From RGIG3009 sp045578625 (GTDB taxonomy: Bacteria > Bacillota > Clostridia > Oscillospirales > Acutalibacteraceae): a stretch of 28,967 nucleotides of DNA. Positions 21,693 through 28,928 of this stretch are shown piece after piece; the stretch's first letter is position 1; every line of letters begins with the position of its first letter. A program made the translations under genes and the position numbers. The notes beneath the pieces are model-generated. The model ran no database searches and was not told the origin of the DNA. It was given only the letters and a program-made list of their open reading frames with translations. The DNA lies in NCBI GenBank assembly GCA_045578625.1, contig JAZNKN010000035.1, positions 1 to 28,967 on the forward strand, in the 5' to 3' direction.

Positions 21693-21773
21693 ATGAAGAT
21701 AGGTTTGCATTTTCTTGGAAGGAACCTCCTGTTGTGCCGAATATTCGCTACCGGGTGCGGTGTGTACCGGTAA
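21693..21773 (+). CDS. 26-residue peptide ORF (leader peptide or exported peptide candidate)
   Basis: A very short ORF that I do not recognise. It begins MKIGLHFLGRNLLL, continues CRIFATG, and ends CGVYR: 26 residues, net basic, hydrophobic in the middle, with two cysteines (15 and 22) and no acidic residue. Evidence that it is translated: AAGGAGG (21677-21683) exactly 9 bases before ATG, a promoter with consensus -35 just upstream, and a stop 16 bases before an intrinsic terminator that precedes the ABC genes. It may be a leader peptide for attenuation, or the substrate of the ABC exporters. It overlaps small complementary segments: CCTCCT (21725-21730) could pair with its own ribosome binding site, and TACCGG (21749-21754) with CCGGTA (21767-21772) spanning the stop codon. 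Confidence 0.6.
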   Translation: MKIGLHFLGRNLLLCRIFATGCGVYR

Positions 21774-21789
21774 GTATAGGCTTGCTTGC

Positions 21790-21821
21790 GGTGTACCTTC
21801 CAGGGGGGTACACCGTTTTTT
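21790..21821 (+). terminator. Attenuator-like terminator between the peptide ORF and the ABC genes
   Basis: An 8-bp stem GGTGTACC (21790-21797) with GGTACACC (21807-21814), a 9-base loop, then GTTTTTTG. It stands 19 bases before the first ABC start codon and 16 after the peptide stop, so transcription of the ABC genes must pass it. GTGTACC within the peptide ORF (21762-21768) could compete for the 3' arm. Confidence 0.75.
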
Positions 21822-21839
21822 GTTAGAAAGGACTGTAGA

Positions 21840-23669
21840 ATGAGCAAGAAAGAAAAGGACAAAAAGAAAAAGCTTTCCCTTAACCGCACCGCGGCCAATA
21901 TCGGATTTGCCTTGCAGCAAGTATGGGAGTCATCCCACGGCTATTTTATCATGTACTATCTTATGACGTTCATTTATGCGCCGCTGAACTTTTTTTCGGA
22001 TTCCTATCTGTTACGATTGATCGTCAACGGCGTTGAGAAGCAAACACCGACATCCACCATCGTTACGTATATTGTGGTTATCGGGATCCTCAGCATTCTC
22101 ATTCAAATGATCACGGCTTGCTATTGGAACTTGGTGTCGCCGAGCCAGAACGCCCGCATTGGTGCGAATATACAGAAAAAACTGTTTCATCAAGCGGCAT
22201 CGGTGGAGCTGGCTTGCTACGAAAATCCCGAATTCTATGATCGCTATGTTAAAGCGATGGATCAAGCGTACAATCGTGTTATGCAGGTAATGAACACCGT
22301 GAATAATTTGATCTGGCGCGTTATCACCTTGCTGTGCAACTCGTTTTTACTGTTTGCCATTGATCCTCTGCTTATCGTGTTCGGATTGTTTCCTCTTTTG
22401 CTTGGTTTTATCCGACGTTGGCGAGCGCGTATCAATAAAGAGCATACCGAAAAACGAGTGCCGATCGAACGCCGCGTTAACTACGTCACGCGTACCTTTT
22501 ATTGCAACGAGTACGCCAAGGAGATGCGCATCGGCGGGATGTATCAGCGGATGTACCGTGAACTGTCGCTTACCTTTGTTGAGTTCAAAAAGCTGTGGAA
22601 TACCTATGGCCTGAAATGCGCTTTGGCGCGTGCCTTGCAGTCCTTGGGGCTTGAGGTGGTCACCATTCTGGGCACAATGATGTATGCCGTGTGGCGCACC
22701 GTAGGGGACGGCAGCATGTCGATCGGCGACTGCCTTATTATCCTGAACTCCATCGGTACGATCTCCTATTGCTTGAGCAGTATGGTACAGACTGCCGCCG
22801 AATTCAGTGAGCATGCGTTGTTCTTGGAGGACGTGCGCACGTTCTTGGATTATCAGCCGCGTATGCAGGAAAACGAGGATGCGCCGCAGGCGACCGGTGG
22901 CGATATTTGTTTGGAAAACGTGTCGTTTCGCTATGATGGCTGCGACAGCGACGTCCTTCACGACGTATCCCTGCACGTCAAGAAAGGGGAGCGTATTGCT
23001 CTGGTGGGGCAAAACGGTTCCGGGAAGACCACGCTTGTCAAGCTGTTGCTGCGGCTGTACGATCCTACGTCGGGTCGTGTGGTGCTGGACGGACGCGATA
23101 TCAGGGACTATCGGTTATCCTCGTACCGTAGCGACTTTAGTTGTGTTTTTCAAGATTTTAAGGTGTTTTCGTTGCCTGTTCTTGAAAACGTCATCCTGCG
23201 CCGTCGCCGTGAGGGCGATGCTGACTTGGTCAAGCAAGCGCTGCGAGACAGCGGTGCTTACGATAAGATCATAACTTTGGATCAGGGCATCGAGACCACG
23301 CTGACACGCGAATTTGACGATAACGGAGCAAATCTTTCGGTCGGTGAGCAGCAGAAGGTCTCGTTGGCACGCGTGTTTGCCGAAAACGCGTCGTGCATTA
23401 TTCTGGACGAGCCGTCCAGCGCGTTGGATCCCATTGCCGAACACACAATGTTCGAAAATATGATGCGTGCTGCTCGCGGTCGCAGTGTTATTTTCATTTC
23501 GCACCGCTTGTCCTCTGCGGTGGATGCTGACCGCATCTATCTGATGGAGGATGGACGCATTGTCGAGGTAGGTACTCATCATGAGCTGATGCAGAAAAAT
23601 GGGCGCTATGCTGAGATGTTCCGTTTCCAGGCAGAAAACTATGTCGGGAAGGAGGCGGCATGCGTATGA
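21840..23669 (+). CDS. ABC exporter half-transporter 1 (membrane + ATPase domains)
   Basis: A 609-residue fused permease-ATPase. After a lysine-rich N-terminus (KKEKDKKKKLSLN) come about six membrane helices to residue ~330, then the ATPase domain: Walker A GQNGSGKT at 390-397, Q-loop in CVFQDFKVF, signature LSVGEQQKV (canonical LSGGQ, so Gly to Val and Gln to Glu), Walker B IILDEPSSALD with E524, and H-loop ISHRLSS. The start is ATG 21840 behind AAAGGA; an in-frame ATG at 21786 lies 5' of the terminator stem and has no ribosome binding site. It overlaps the next gene by ATGA, so the two probably form a heterodimeric exporter. No peptidase C39 domain is present. The substrate is unknown: peptide, lipid or drug. 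Confidence 0.9.
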   Translation: MSKKEKDKKKKLSLNRTAANIGFALQQVWESSHGYFIMYYLMTFIYAPLNFFSDSYLLRLIVNGVEKQTPTSTIVTYIVVIGILSILIQMITACYWNLVSPSQNARIGANIQKKLFHQAASVELACYENPEFYDRYVKAMDQAYNRVMQVMNTVNNLIWRVITLLCNSFLLFAIDPLLIVFGLFPLLLGFIRRWRARINKEHTEKRVPIERRVNYVTRTFYCNEYAKEMRIGGMYQRMYRELSLTFVEFKKLWNTYGLKCALARALQSLGLEVVTILGTMMYAVWRTVGDGSMSIGDCLIILNSIGTISYCLSSMVQTAAEFSEHALFLEDVRTFLDYQPRMQENEDAPQATGGDICLENVSFRYDGCDSDVLHDVSLHVKKGERIALVGQNGSGKTTLVKLLLRLYDPTSGRVVLDGRDIRDYRLSSYRSDFSCVFQDFKVFSLPVLENVILRRRREGDADLVKQALRDSGAYDKIITLDQGIETTLTREFDDNGANLSVGEQQKVSLARVFAENASCIILDEPSSALDPIAEHTMFENMMRAARGRSVIFISHRLSSAVDADRIYLMEDGRIVEVGTHHELMQKNGRYAEMFRFQAENYVGKEAACV

Positions 23670-25528
23670 ATAACGCGAAAAAACCGCGTCAGCGATTTGG
23701 AAAGGTATTCACCAATTGCTTTCGCATGATCTTTAAGGTGGCACGCGTTGCCCCGCTGTATTTCGTAGGCGTTGTTATTTCCGGACTGACGTGGGGTGCC
23801 ATGGGATCGGCCGAAGCGATCTTTACCTTGAATCTGTTTAACGCGTTGGATGCCGGTGCGCCGTTTTCCGAGATCGCCGGAATCATCCTTTTGATGGCGG
23901 TCGTCTACACTGTGGTCTACTCAACGGATGCGTGGTACTGGGAATATTTTTGGCAGATACAGCGCAAAAAGATGGAGTTTCGTCTCCACGAAGAACTGTT
24001 TGTAAAAACCAAGGCAATGGATATCGCCTGTTACGATGATCCGGAATTTTACAACGATTTTACGTGGTCAATGCAAGGAATCGGAAACGATGTTGCCGAC
24101 CTGATGCGTGATTTCGGTATGATAATCAACCGCATCGTTTCCGGTACGACACTGTTTACGCTTCTGTTTTCGATTGATACCGGCGTGGCGATCGTGCTGT
24201 TGGTGACGTCTGTGCTGTCCATCGTCATCAACCAGATCAGTAATAAGCTGCACTTTGAGCAGCAAAAGGAGATCAAGCCCCTCGATCGGGTGAGAGACTA
24301 TTTGAACCGTATTTTTCATCTTCCCGAATATGCCAAGGAGATCCGCATCAGCCGCGTTGAAGAGGTGTTGATGCAGACGATGGATGAGAACACCGAAAGG
24401 ACCGTGGACGTTACGGTAAAATACGGCAAGAAGTTCTTTTTTCTGCACGGTCTGTGCTCCACCTTGCTTAACCAGGGTGTTTACTATGGCATCCTGCTGT
24501 TTATGTTTTCCAAGCTACTTAGCGGCGAGGTGCTCATCGGCGCGTTTGCCGCTACGGTTGGTATGATCTGGCGTGTTCGCGGAATACTGCGCACCTTTGT
24601 GGAGCATATCACGAAATTCCCCAAGCATTCGCTGTATTTGGAAAAGTATTATGGCTTCCTTGCCTATGAGCCGAAAACCGTTTCGGGTGAGCGCGAGGTA
24701 CCCGCTTTTGAGTCGCTGGAGCTGCGAGAGGTCGCTTTTACCTACGATTTTTCCGATAATCCGCGGTATCGGTTCCGTGATACTGGCCAAGACGCCAAAA
24801 AAGTCTCCGGTGGCAGTGTGGAAGCGCTGCGGGGCGTGAATATGTCGCTCAAGCGCGGAGAAAAGATCGCCATTGTCGGTTATAACGGCGCCGGAAAAAC
24901 GACCCTCATCAAGCTGTTGATGCGTCTTTACGACCCCACCGAGGGTCAAATACTTCTGAACGGCGTGGACGTTCGGGAATACAAGATGGAGGAGTACCGT
25001 AACCGTATCGGCACGGTGTTTCAGGATTTCCGCATTTTTGCCGCCAGCGTTGCAGAAAACGTGGTCAACGGTATTTACGACGAGGCGAGTGACCGCGAAA
25101 CAGTACTGACCGCGCTGAACGCCGCGGGCTTTACTGAGCGGTTGTCTAAAATGGAGAACGGCATCGATACACTGCTGACGCGTGAGTTCGACGATAAAGG
25201 CATCAACCTTTCCGGCGGTGAATCGCAAAAAATTGCGATCGCAAGAGTATTTGCAAAGCCGTTTGAGCTTATTATCATGGACGAGCCGTCCAGTGCTTTG
25301 GATCCGGTGGCGGAGTATGAGCTGAATCAAGCCATCCTGCGCTACGCAGCGGACAAAACAGTCATATTCATTTCACATCGACTGTCTACCACGCGCATGG
25401 CCGACCGCATATATATGTTTGCGCAAGGCGAACTGGTCGAGGTCGGCTCACACGAGGAACTGATGGCACGCGGCGGTAAATATGCCGAGATGTTCAACCT
25501 TCAGGCAGAAAAGTATATGACAGAATAA
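23666..25528 (+). CDS. ABC exporter half-transporter 2 (membrane + ATPase domains)
   Basis: A 620-residue fused permease-ATPase, partner of the preceding one. Six membrane helices precede the ATPase domain with Walker A GYNGAGKTT, Q-loop TVFQDFRIF, signature LSGGESQKI, Walker B LIIMDEPSSALD and H-loop ISHRLSTT, all in place. An inserted stretch between the core strand EVAFTYDF and the Walker A strand (about 25 residues, RYRFRDTGQDAKKVSGG) is unusual. The start: ATG 23666 forms an ATGA overlap with the upstream stop and lies 10 bases after AAGGAGG; ATG 23660, two codons earlier, is only 4 bases away, so it is less likely. The operon ends with a hairpin after its stop. Confidence 0.9.
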   Translation: MNNAKKPRQRFGKVFTNCFRMIFKVARVAPLYFVGVVISGLTWGAMGSAEAIFTLNLFNALDAGAPFSEIAGIILLMAVVYTVVYSTDAWYWEYFWQIQRKKMEFRLHEELFVKTKAMDIACYDDPEFYNDFTWSMQGIGNDVADLMRDFGMIINRIVSGTTLFTLLFSIDTGVAIVLLVTSVLSIVINQISNKLHFEQQKEIKPLDRVRDYLNRIFHLPEYAKEIRISRVEEVLMQTMDENTERTVDVTVKYGKKFFFLHGLCSTLLNQGVYYGILLFMFSKLLSGEVLIGAFAATVGMIWRVRGILRTFVEHITKFPKHSLYLEKYYGFLAYEPKTVSGEREVPAFESLELREVAFTYDFSDNPRYRFRDTGQDAKKVSGGSVEALRGVNMSLKRGEKIAIVGYNGAGKTTLIKLLMRLYDPTEGQILLNGVDVREYKMEEYRNRIGTVFQDFRIFAASVAENVVNGIYDEASDRETVLTALNAAGFTERLSKMENGIDTLLTREFDDKGINLSGGESQKIAIARVFAKPFELIIMDEPSSALDPVAEYELNQAILRYAADKTVIFISHRLSTTRMADRIYMFAQGELVEVGSHEELMARGGKYAEMFNLQAEKYMTE

Positions 25529-25544
25529 CGATCCGACGTACCAT

Positions 25545-25576
25545 TGCCCCGCATCATCCTTTTTTGATGCGGGGCA
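25545..25576 (+). terminator. Terminator of the ABC exporter operon
   Basis: A twelve-bp stem TGCCCCGCATCA (25545-25556) with TGATGCGGGGCA (25565-25576). The loop is T-rich but the downstream U-tract is poor (TTACTTTG), so some read-through is possible. Confidence 0.7.
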
Positions 25577-25584
25577 TTACTTTG

Positions 25585-25614
25585 ATTGACATGACGGTCA
25601 ATTTGTGATATATT
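25585..25614 (+). promoter_or_regulatory. Promoter of ugd with overlapping inverted repeat
   Basis: TTGACA (25586-25591), a 17-base spacer, TATATT (25609-25614). An inverted repeat ATTGAC-N6-GTCAAT (25585-25602) covers the -35 box, so it may be an operator. The leader to the ATG is about 150 bases. Confidence 0.7.
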
Positions 25615-25635
25615 TTAAGTATTCGATAAAAGGAG

Positions 25636-25740
25636 AGCAGTTCGGTAGGCTTGCATCGTCGTTGCCATAGGATACACCATAGGGACGAGTGACGCAATAG
25701 GCACTGCTGCTTGGGTTTATCACAGAGATGTCGGATAAAC
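25636..25740 (+). ncRNA. Possible structured leader RNA before ugd
   Basis: Nested pairings are visible: AGCAGT (25636-25641) with ACTGCT (25703-25708), TTGC (25651-25654) with GCAA (25694-25697), and TCGTC (25656-25660) with GACGA (25684-25688). The apical part carries two copies of CCATAGG (25665-25671, 25678-25684). A second hairpin GTTTATC (25715-25721) with GATAAAC (25734-25740) follows. No long reading frame. It could be a riboswitch-like leader; it fits none of the classes I know. Confidence 0.35.
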
Positions 25741-25771
25741 TACAAGTAATGAACCGAAAGGGGTTTTACCT

Positions 25772-26956
25772 ATGAATATTGTTGTTGCAGGGACCGGCTA
25801 TGTCGGCCTTTCTATGGCTGTGCTTTTATCACAGCATCATACGGTCACCGCCGTGGATATCGTTCCCGAAAAGGTGGAAATGATCAATGACCGCCGTTCA
25901 CCGATCCGAGATACCGAGATCGAACGGTTTTTGCAGAGCAAGACGTTGGATCTGACCGCAACCTTGGATGGCGATACGGCATATCGTAACGCGGAGCTGG
26001 TGATCATTTCCACGCCCACCAATTACGACGACCGTAAAAACTTTTTTGATACCTCTACCGTGGAGGCGGTCATTCGTCAAGTGATGGCTGTCAATCCTGA
26101 TGTCATCATGGTCATTAAGAGTACCGTTCCGGTCGGATTTACGGAGCACATACGCGAAAAACTCGGCTGCAACAATCTTTTGTTCAGTCCGGAATTCCTG
26201 CGAGAGGGAAAGGCGCTGTACGATAATTTGTATCCCAGTCGTATCATTGTCGGCGTACCGGAAAAGGATGCCCATCTTCGACCGGCAGCAGAGCGTTTTG
26301 TGGGGTTGTTGCGTGAAGGCGCGGAAAAACAAGATATTGAAGTGCGCTATATGAATTCCACCGAGGCCGAAGCGGTAAAACTGTTTGCCAATACGTATCT
26401 GGCGTTGCGCGTTTCCTTTTTCAACGAGTTGGATACCTATGCCGTTACCCGCGGGTTGGATGCCCGCGCTATCATAGAGGGCGTCGGTCTTGATCCGCGT
26501 ATCGGATCGCACTATAACAATCCATCGTTCGGTTACGGCGGATATTGCTTACCAAAGGATACGAAACAGTTGTTGGCGAATTACCGAGATATTCCGCAGA
26601 ACATTATTTCCGCCATTGTGGATGCGAACACCACGCGCAAGGATTTTATTGCCGATCAGATCATCATGCGCGACCCCTCTGTGGTCGGGATCTACCGTCT
26701 GACGATGAAGTCGGGCAGTGACAATTTCCGCCAAAGCTCTATTCAAGGTGTGATGAAACGCATCAAAGCCAATGGGATAGAAGTTATTGTGTATGAGCCT
26801 ACGATGCGTGACGATACCTTTTTCGGCAGCCGTGTTGTGCGCGATCTGGAGGAATTTAAACGCAAGGCAGACATCATTGTTGCGAATCGCTGTCACGAGG
26901 AGCTCGCTGATGTGATGGAAAAGGTCTATACCCGCGATCTGTATTTTCGAGATTAA
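25772..26956 (+). CDS. ugd: UDP-glucose 6-dehydrogenase (UDP-glucose/GDP-mannose dehydrogenase family)
   Basis: A 394-residue enzyme that oxidises UDP-glucose twice with NAD+ to UDP-glucuronate, a precursor of capsule and surface polysaccharides. Seen: NAD-binding GTGYVGLS at residues 7-14, STPTNY around 80-85, KSTVPVGFT around 116-124, the FSPEFLREG motif and the catalytic cysteine C259 in FGYGGYCLPKDTKQL. The length (about 390) and the short C-terminus match the Klebsiella-type Ugd, so UDP-glucose is more likely than GDP-mannose or UDP-ManNAc. ATG 25772 has AAAGGGG upstream. Transcribed alone, with a long leader and a strong terminator; no polysaccharide cluster is adjacent. Confidence 0.92.
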   Translation: MNIVVAGTGYVGLSMAVLLSQHHTVTAVDIVPEKVEMINDRRSPIRDTEIERFLQSKTLDLTATLDGDTAYRNAELVIISTPTNYDDRKNFFDTSTVEAVIRQVMAVNPDVIMVIKSTVPVGFTEHIREKLGCNNLLFSPEFLREGKALYDNLYPSRIIVGVPEKDAHLRPAAERFVGLLREGAEKQDIEVRYMNSTEAEAVKLFANTYLALRVSFFNELDTYAVTRGLDARAIIEGVGLDPRIGSHYNNPSFGYGGYCLPKDTKQLLANYRDIPQNIISAIVDANTTRKDFIADQIIMRDPSVVGIYRLTMKSGSDNFRQSSIQGVMKRIKANGIEVIVYEPTMRDDTFFGSRVVRDLEEFKRKADIIVANRCHEELADVMEKVYTRDLYFRD

Positions 26957-26970
26957 GAAAGCACCCTTGT

Positions 26971-27010
26971 TTGGGAGAAACTTCGTAAAGAAGTTTCTCC
27001 CAACTTTTTT
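26971..27010 (+). terminator. Intrinsic terminator of ugd
   Basis: A 14-bp stem TTGGGAGAAACTTC (26971-26984) with GAAGTTTCTCCCAA (26990-27003), a 5-base loop, then CTTTTTT. Confidence 0.93.
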
Positions 27011-27014
27011 ATAT

Positions 27015-27044
27015 TAAAAAAGACACTTTCGGTTTGAAAGTGTC
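27015..27044 (-). terminator. Terminator of the minus-strand ABC-F transcript
   Basis: A nine-bp stem GACACTTTC (27022-27030) with GAAAGTGTC (27036-27044). On the minus strand it is followed by TTTTTTAAT, so it is the first proper intrinsic terminator after the ABC-F gene, about 280 bases past its stop. Confidence 0.75.
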
Positions 27045-27066
27045 ATAGTGGGCTACATACTTTGAA

Positions 27067-27302
27067 TTTTTATCTATCTCAAAGATAAAAAACAAAAAGT
27101 GATATTGTGAGACCTGTCTCACAGTGACATTTTACCTTTCGGAAAAGTGATATGAAAGACTTGCGGCTTTCGTGATATTATATTCGCCCTAAAACTGTTC
27201 GAAGAACAATATCACGATGCGAATCATCATGTAACTGCGTAGCGATATAACTCGCCTTTAGGCGAATATAACTGAGGCACACTTCCTTACGAAGTGTGCC
27301 TC
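27067..27302. repeat. Array of short hairpins separated by a GTGATAT motif
   Basis: This stretch holds no gene. Motif (A/C)GTGA(T/C)AT recurs at 27098, 27123, 27146 and 27171 (steps of 25, 23 and 25 bases), and in reverse complement at 27208-27215. Between copies lie small palindromes of different sequence: TGTGAGAC/GTCTCACA, GAAAG/CTTTC, GTTC/GAAC. ATATAACT occurs twice (27245, 27266) around TCGCC-ttta-GGCGA. A 12-bp hairpin, GAGGCACACTTC with GAAGTGTGCCTC (27274-27302), closes the array. It probably lies in the 3' UTR of the ABC-F mRNA and resembles dispersed hairpin repeats I recall from Clostridia. Confidence 0.6.
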
Positions 27303-27326
27303 TTGGGGTGCCTTTTGATTTGTATA

Positions 27327-28928
27327 TCAGTTGCCCTGTGCGTGCTTCCATTCCAGATAATCGTCGTAGGTCATCGTCTTGTCCACGATGGTGCCGTCCG
27401 CCTTGAATTCAATGATGCGGTTGGCTACCGTCTGGATAAACTGATGGTCATACGAGGAGAAAAGCACGTTGCCCTTAAATTCGATCAGGCCGTCATTGAC
27501 GGCGGTGATGGATTCGAGGTCGAGGTGGTTGGTGGGCTGATCGAGCAGCAGCACATTAGCACCGAACATCATCATACGGGACAGCATGCAACGCACCTTT
27601 TCGCCACCGGACAGCACCTTCACAGGCTTGAGCACGTCGTCACCGGAGAACAGCATCTTACCGAGGAAGCCGCGCAGATACGTTTCGGTGTTGTCCGACG
27701 CGTACTGATTTAGCCACTGGATGAGGTTGAGATCACAGCCTTCGAAGAACTCGGAGTTGTCCTTGGGGAAGTAGGACTGCGAGGTCGTGCCGCCCCACTT
27801 GAACGAACCGGAATCGGGTTGGATCTCTTCCATCAGGATGCGGAACAGCGCGGTGATGGCCAGTTCGTTTTCGCCGACGAAAGCGATCTTATCGCCCTTG
27901 TTGACGCGGAAGGATACGTGATCCAGCACCGTGGTGTCGCCCTGTTTGAGGCATAGGTCCTCGGCGACGAGGATCTCCTTGCCGGCCTCACGGTCCATGG
28001 AGAAGCCCACGAACGGATACCGACGGGACGACGCGGGCATTTCCTCCACCGACAGCTTTTCAATGAGTTTTTTACGGGAGGTCGCCTGCCGCGACTTGGA
28101 TTTGTTGGCGGAGAAGCGCTGGATAAAGTTCTGCAGCTCGCGGATCTTATCCTCGGCCTTCTTATTCTGCTCACGCATCAGGCGCTGCATCAGCTGGCTG
28201 GAATCGTACCAGAAGTCGTAGTTACCGACGTAGATCTTGATCTTGTTATAGTCCACGTCCACGATATGGGTACACACGTTGTTGAGGAAGTGACGGTCGT
28301 GGGATACCACGATGACCGTACCGATGTAATCCATCAGGAAATCCTCAAGCCACGCGATGGAAGCGATATCCAGATGGTTGGTCGGCTCGTCGAGCAGGAT
28401 GATATCCGGCTGTCCGAACAGCGCCTGCGCCAACAGCACCTTGACCTTTTCCTTGTCGGCCAGCGCGGTCATCGGTTGATACAACAGATCCACCGACAGC
28501 CCCAGGCCCTGCAGGATCTGACCGGCCTCGGTCTCGGCCTCCCAGCCGTTCAGCTCGGCGAACTCACCCTCCAGCTCGGAAGCCAGAACGCCGTCCTCCT
28601 CCGTGAAATCCTCCTTGGCGTACAGCGCGTCCTTCTGCTGAATGATCTCATACAGACGCGGATTGCCCTGCAGGATGGTATCCAGCACGGTGAATTCGTC
28701 GTAGGCGTAGTGATCCTGCTTCAGCACCGACATACGGTTGTTTTTGTCAATGATGACCTCGCCGGCAGACGGCTCCAGATCACCCGACAAAATGCGCAGG
28801 AAGGTGGATTTACCGGCACCGTTAGCACCGATAACGCCGTAGCAGTTGCCCGGCGTAAACAGCAGATTGACGTGTGTGAACAGGTTCTGTCCACTGAAAT
28901 TGATTCCCAGATCCGATACGGTAATCAT
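27327..28928 (-). CDS. ABC-F family ATPase (YkpA/YbiT-like)
   Basis: A 533-residue soluble protein with two ATPase domains and no membrane part. Domain 1: Walker A GANGAGKS at 34-41, Walker B IILLDEPTNHLD with E181, but the signature reads LADKEK (156-161) instead of LSGGEK. A charged helical linker (about 240-295) may contact the ribosome. Domain 2: signature LSGGEK (439-444) is intact, but Walker A is GENELAIT (352-359), losing the lysine, and Walker B is LLLDQPTNHLD with Gln464 in place of catalytic Glu. Family members bind the ribosome E-site and help stalled translation. This variant fits the YkpA/YbiT branch rather than antibiotic-resistance ABC-Fs. The start is ATG 28928 behind GGAGGAG. 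Confidence 0.9.
   Translation of the reverse strand: MITVSDLGINFSGQNLFTHVNLLFTPGNCYGVIGANGAGKSTFLRILSGDLEPSAGEVIIDKNNRMSVLKQDHYAYDEFTVLDTILQGNPRLYEIIQQKDALYAKEDFTEEDGVLASELEGEFAELNGWEAETEAGQILQGLGLSVDLLYQPMTALADKEKVKVLLAQALFGQPDIILLDEPTNHLDIASIAWLEDFLMDYIGTVIVVSHDRHFLNNVCTHIVDVDYNKIKIYVGNYDFWYDSSQLMQRLMREQNKKAEDKIRELQNFIQRFSANKSKSRQATSRKKLIEKLSVEEMPASSRRYPFVGFSMDREAGKEILVAEDLCLKQGDTTVLDHVSFRVNKGDKIAFVGENELAITALFRILMEEIQPDSGSFKWGGTTSQSYFPKDNSEFFEGCDLNLIQWLNQYASDNTETYLRGFLGKMLFSGDDVLKPVKVLSGGEKVRCMLSRMMMFGANVLLLDQPTNHLDLESITAVNDGLIEFKGNVLFSSYDHQFIQTVANRIIEFKADGTIVDKTMTYDDYLEWKHAQGN

Noticed and set aside
21693..21773. Small ORF as an AgrD-type cyclic peptide precursor
   Set aside because: There is no AgrB protease, no histidine kinase nearby, and no acidic C-terminal tail typical of AgrD.
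25621..25740. ugd leader as a c-di-GMP-I riboswitch
   Set aside because: A GACGCAA segment is reminiscent, but the paired GGCAAACC part and the second tetraloop-receptor arm are absent.
27098..27180. Regularly spaced short repeats resembling a small CRISPR array
   Set aside because: The repeated motif is only about 8-9 bases, the inserts are palindromes rather than unique spacers, and no cas gene is present.
27327..28928. ABC-F protein as an antibiotic-resistance factor
   Set aside because: The motif pattern fits the housekeeping YkpA/YbiT branch, and there is no leader ORF or resistance context around it.
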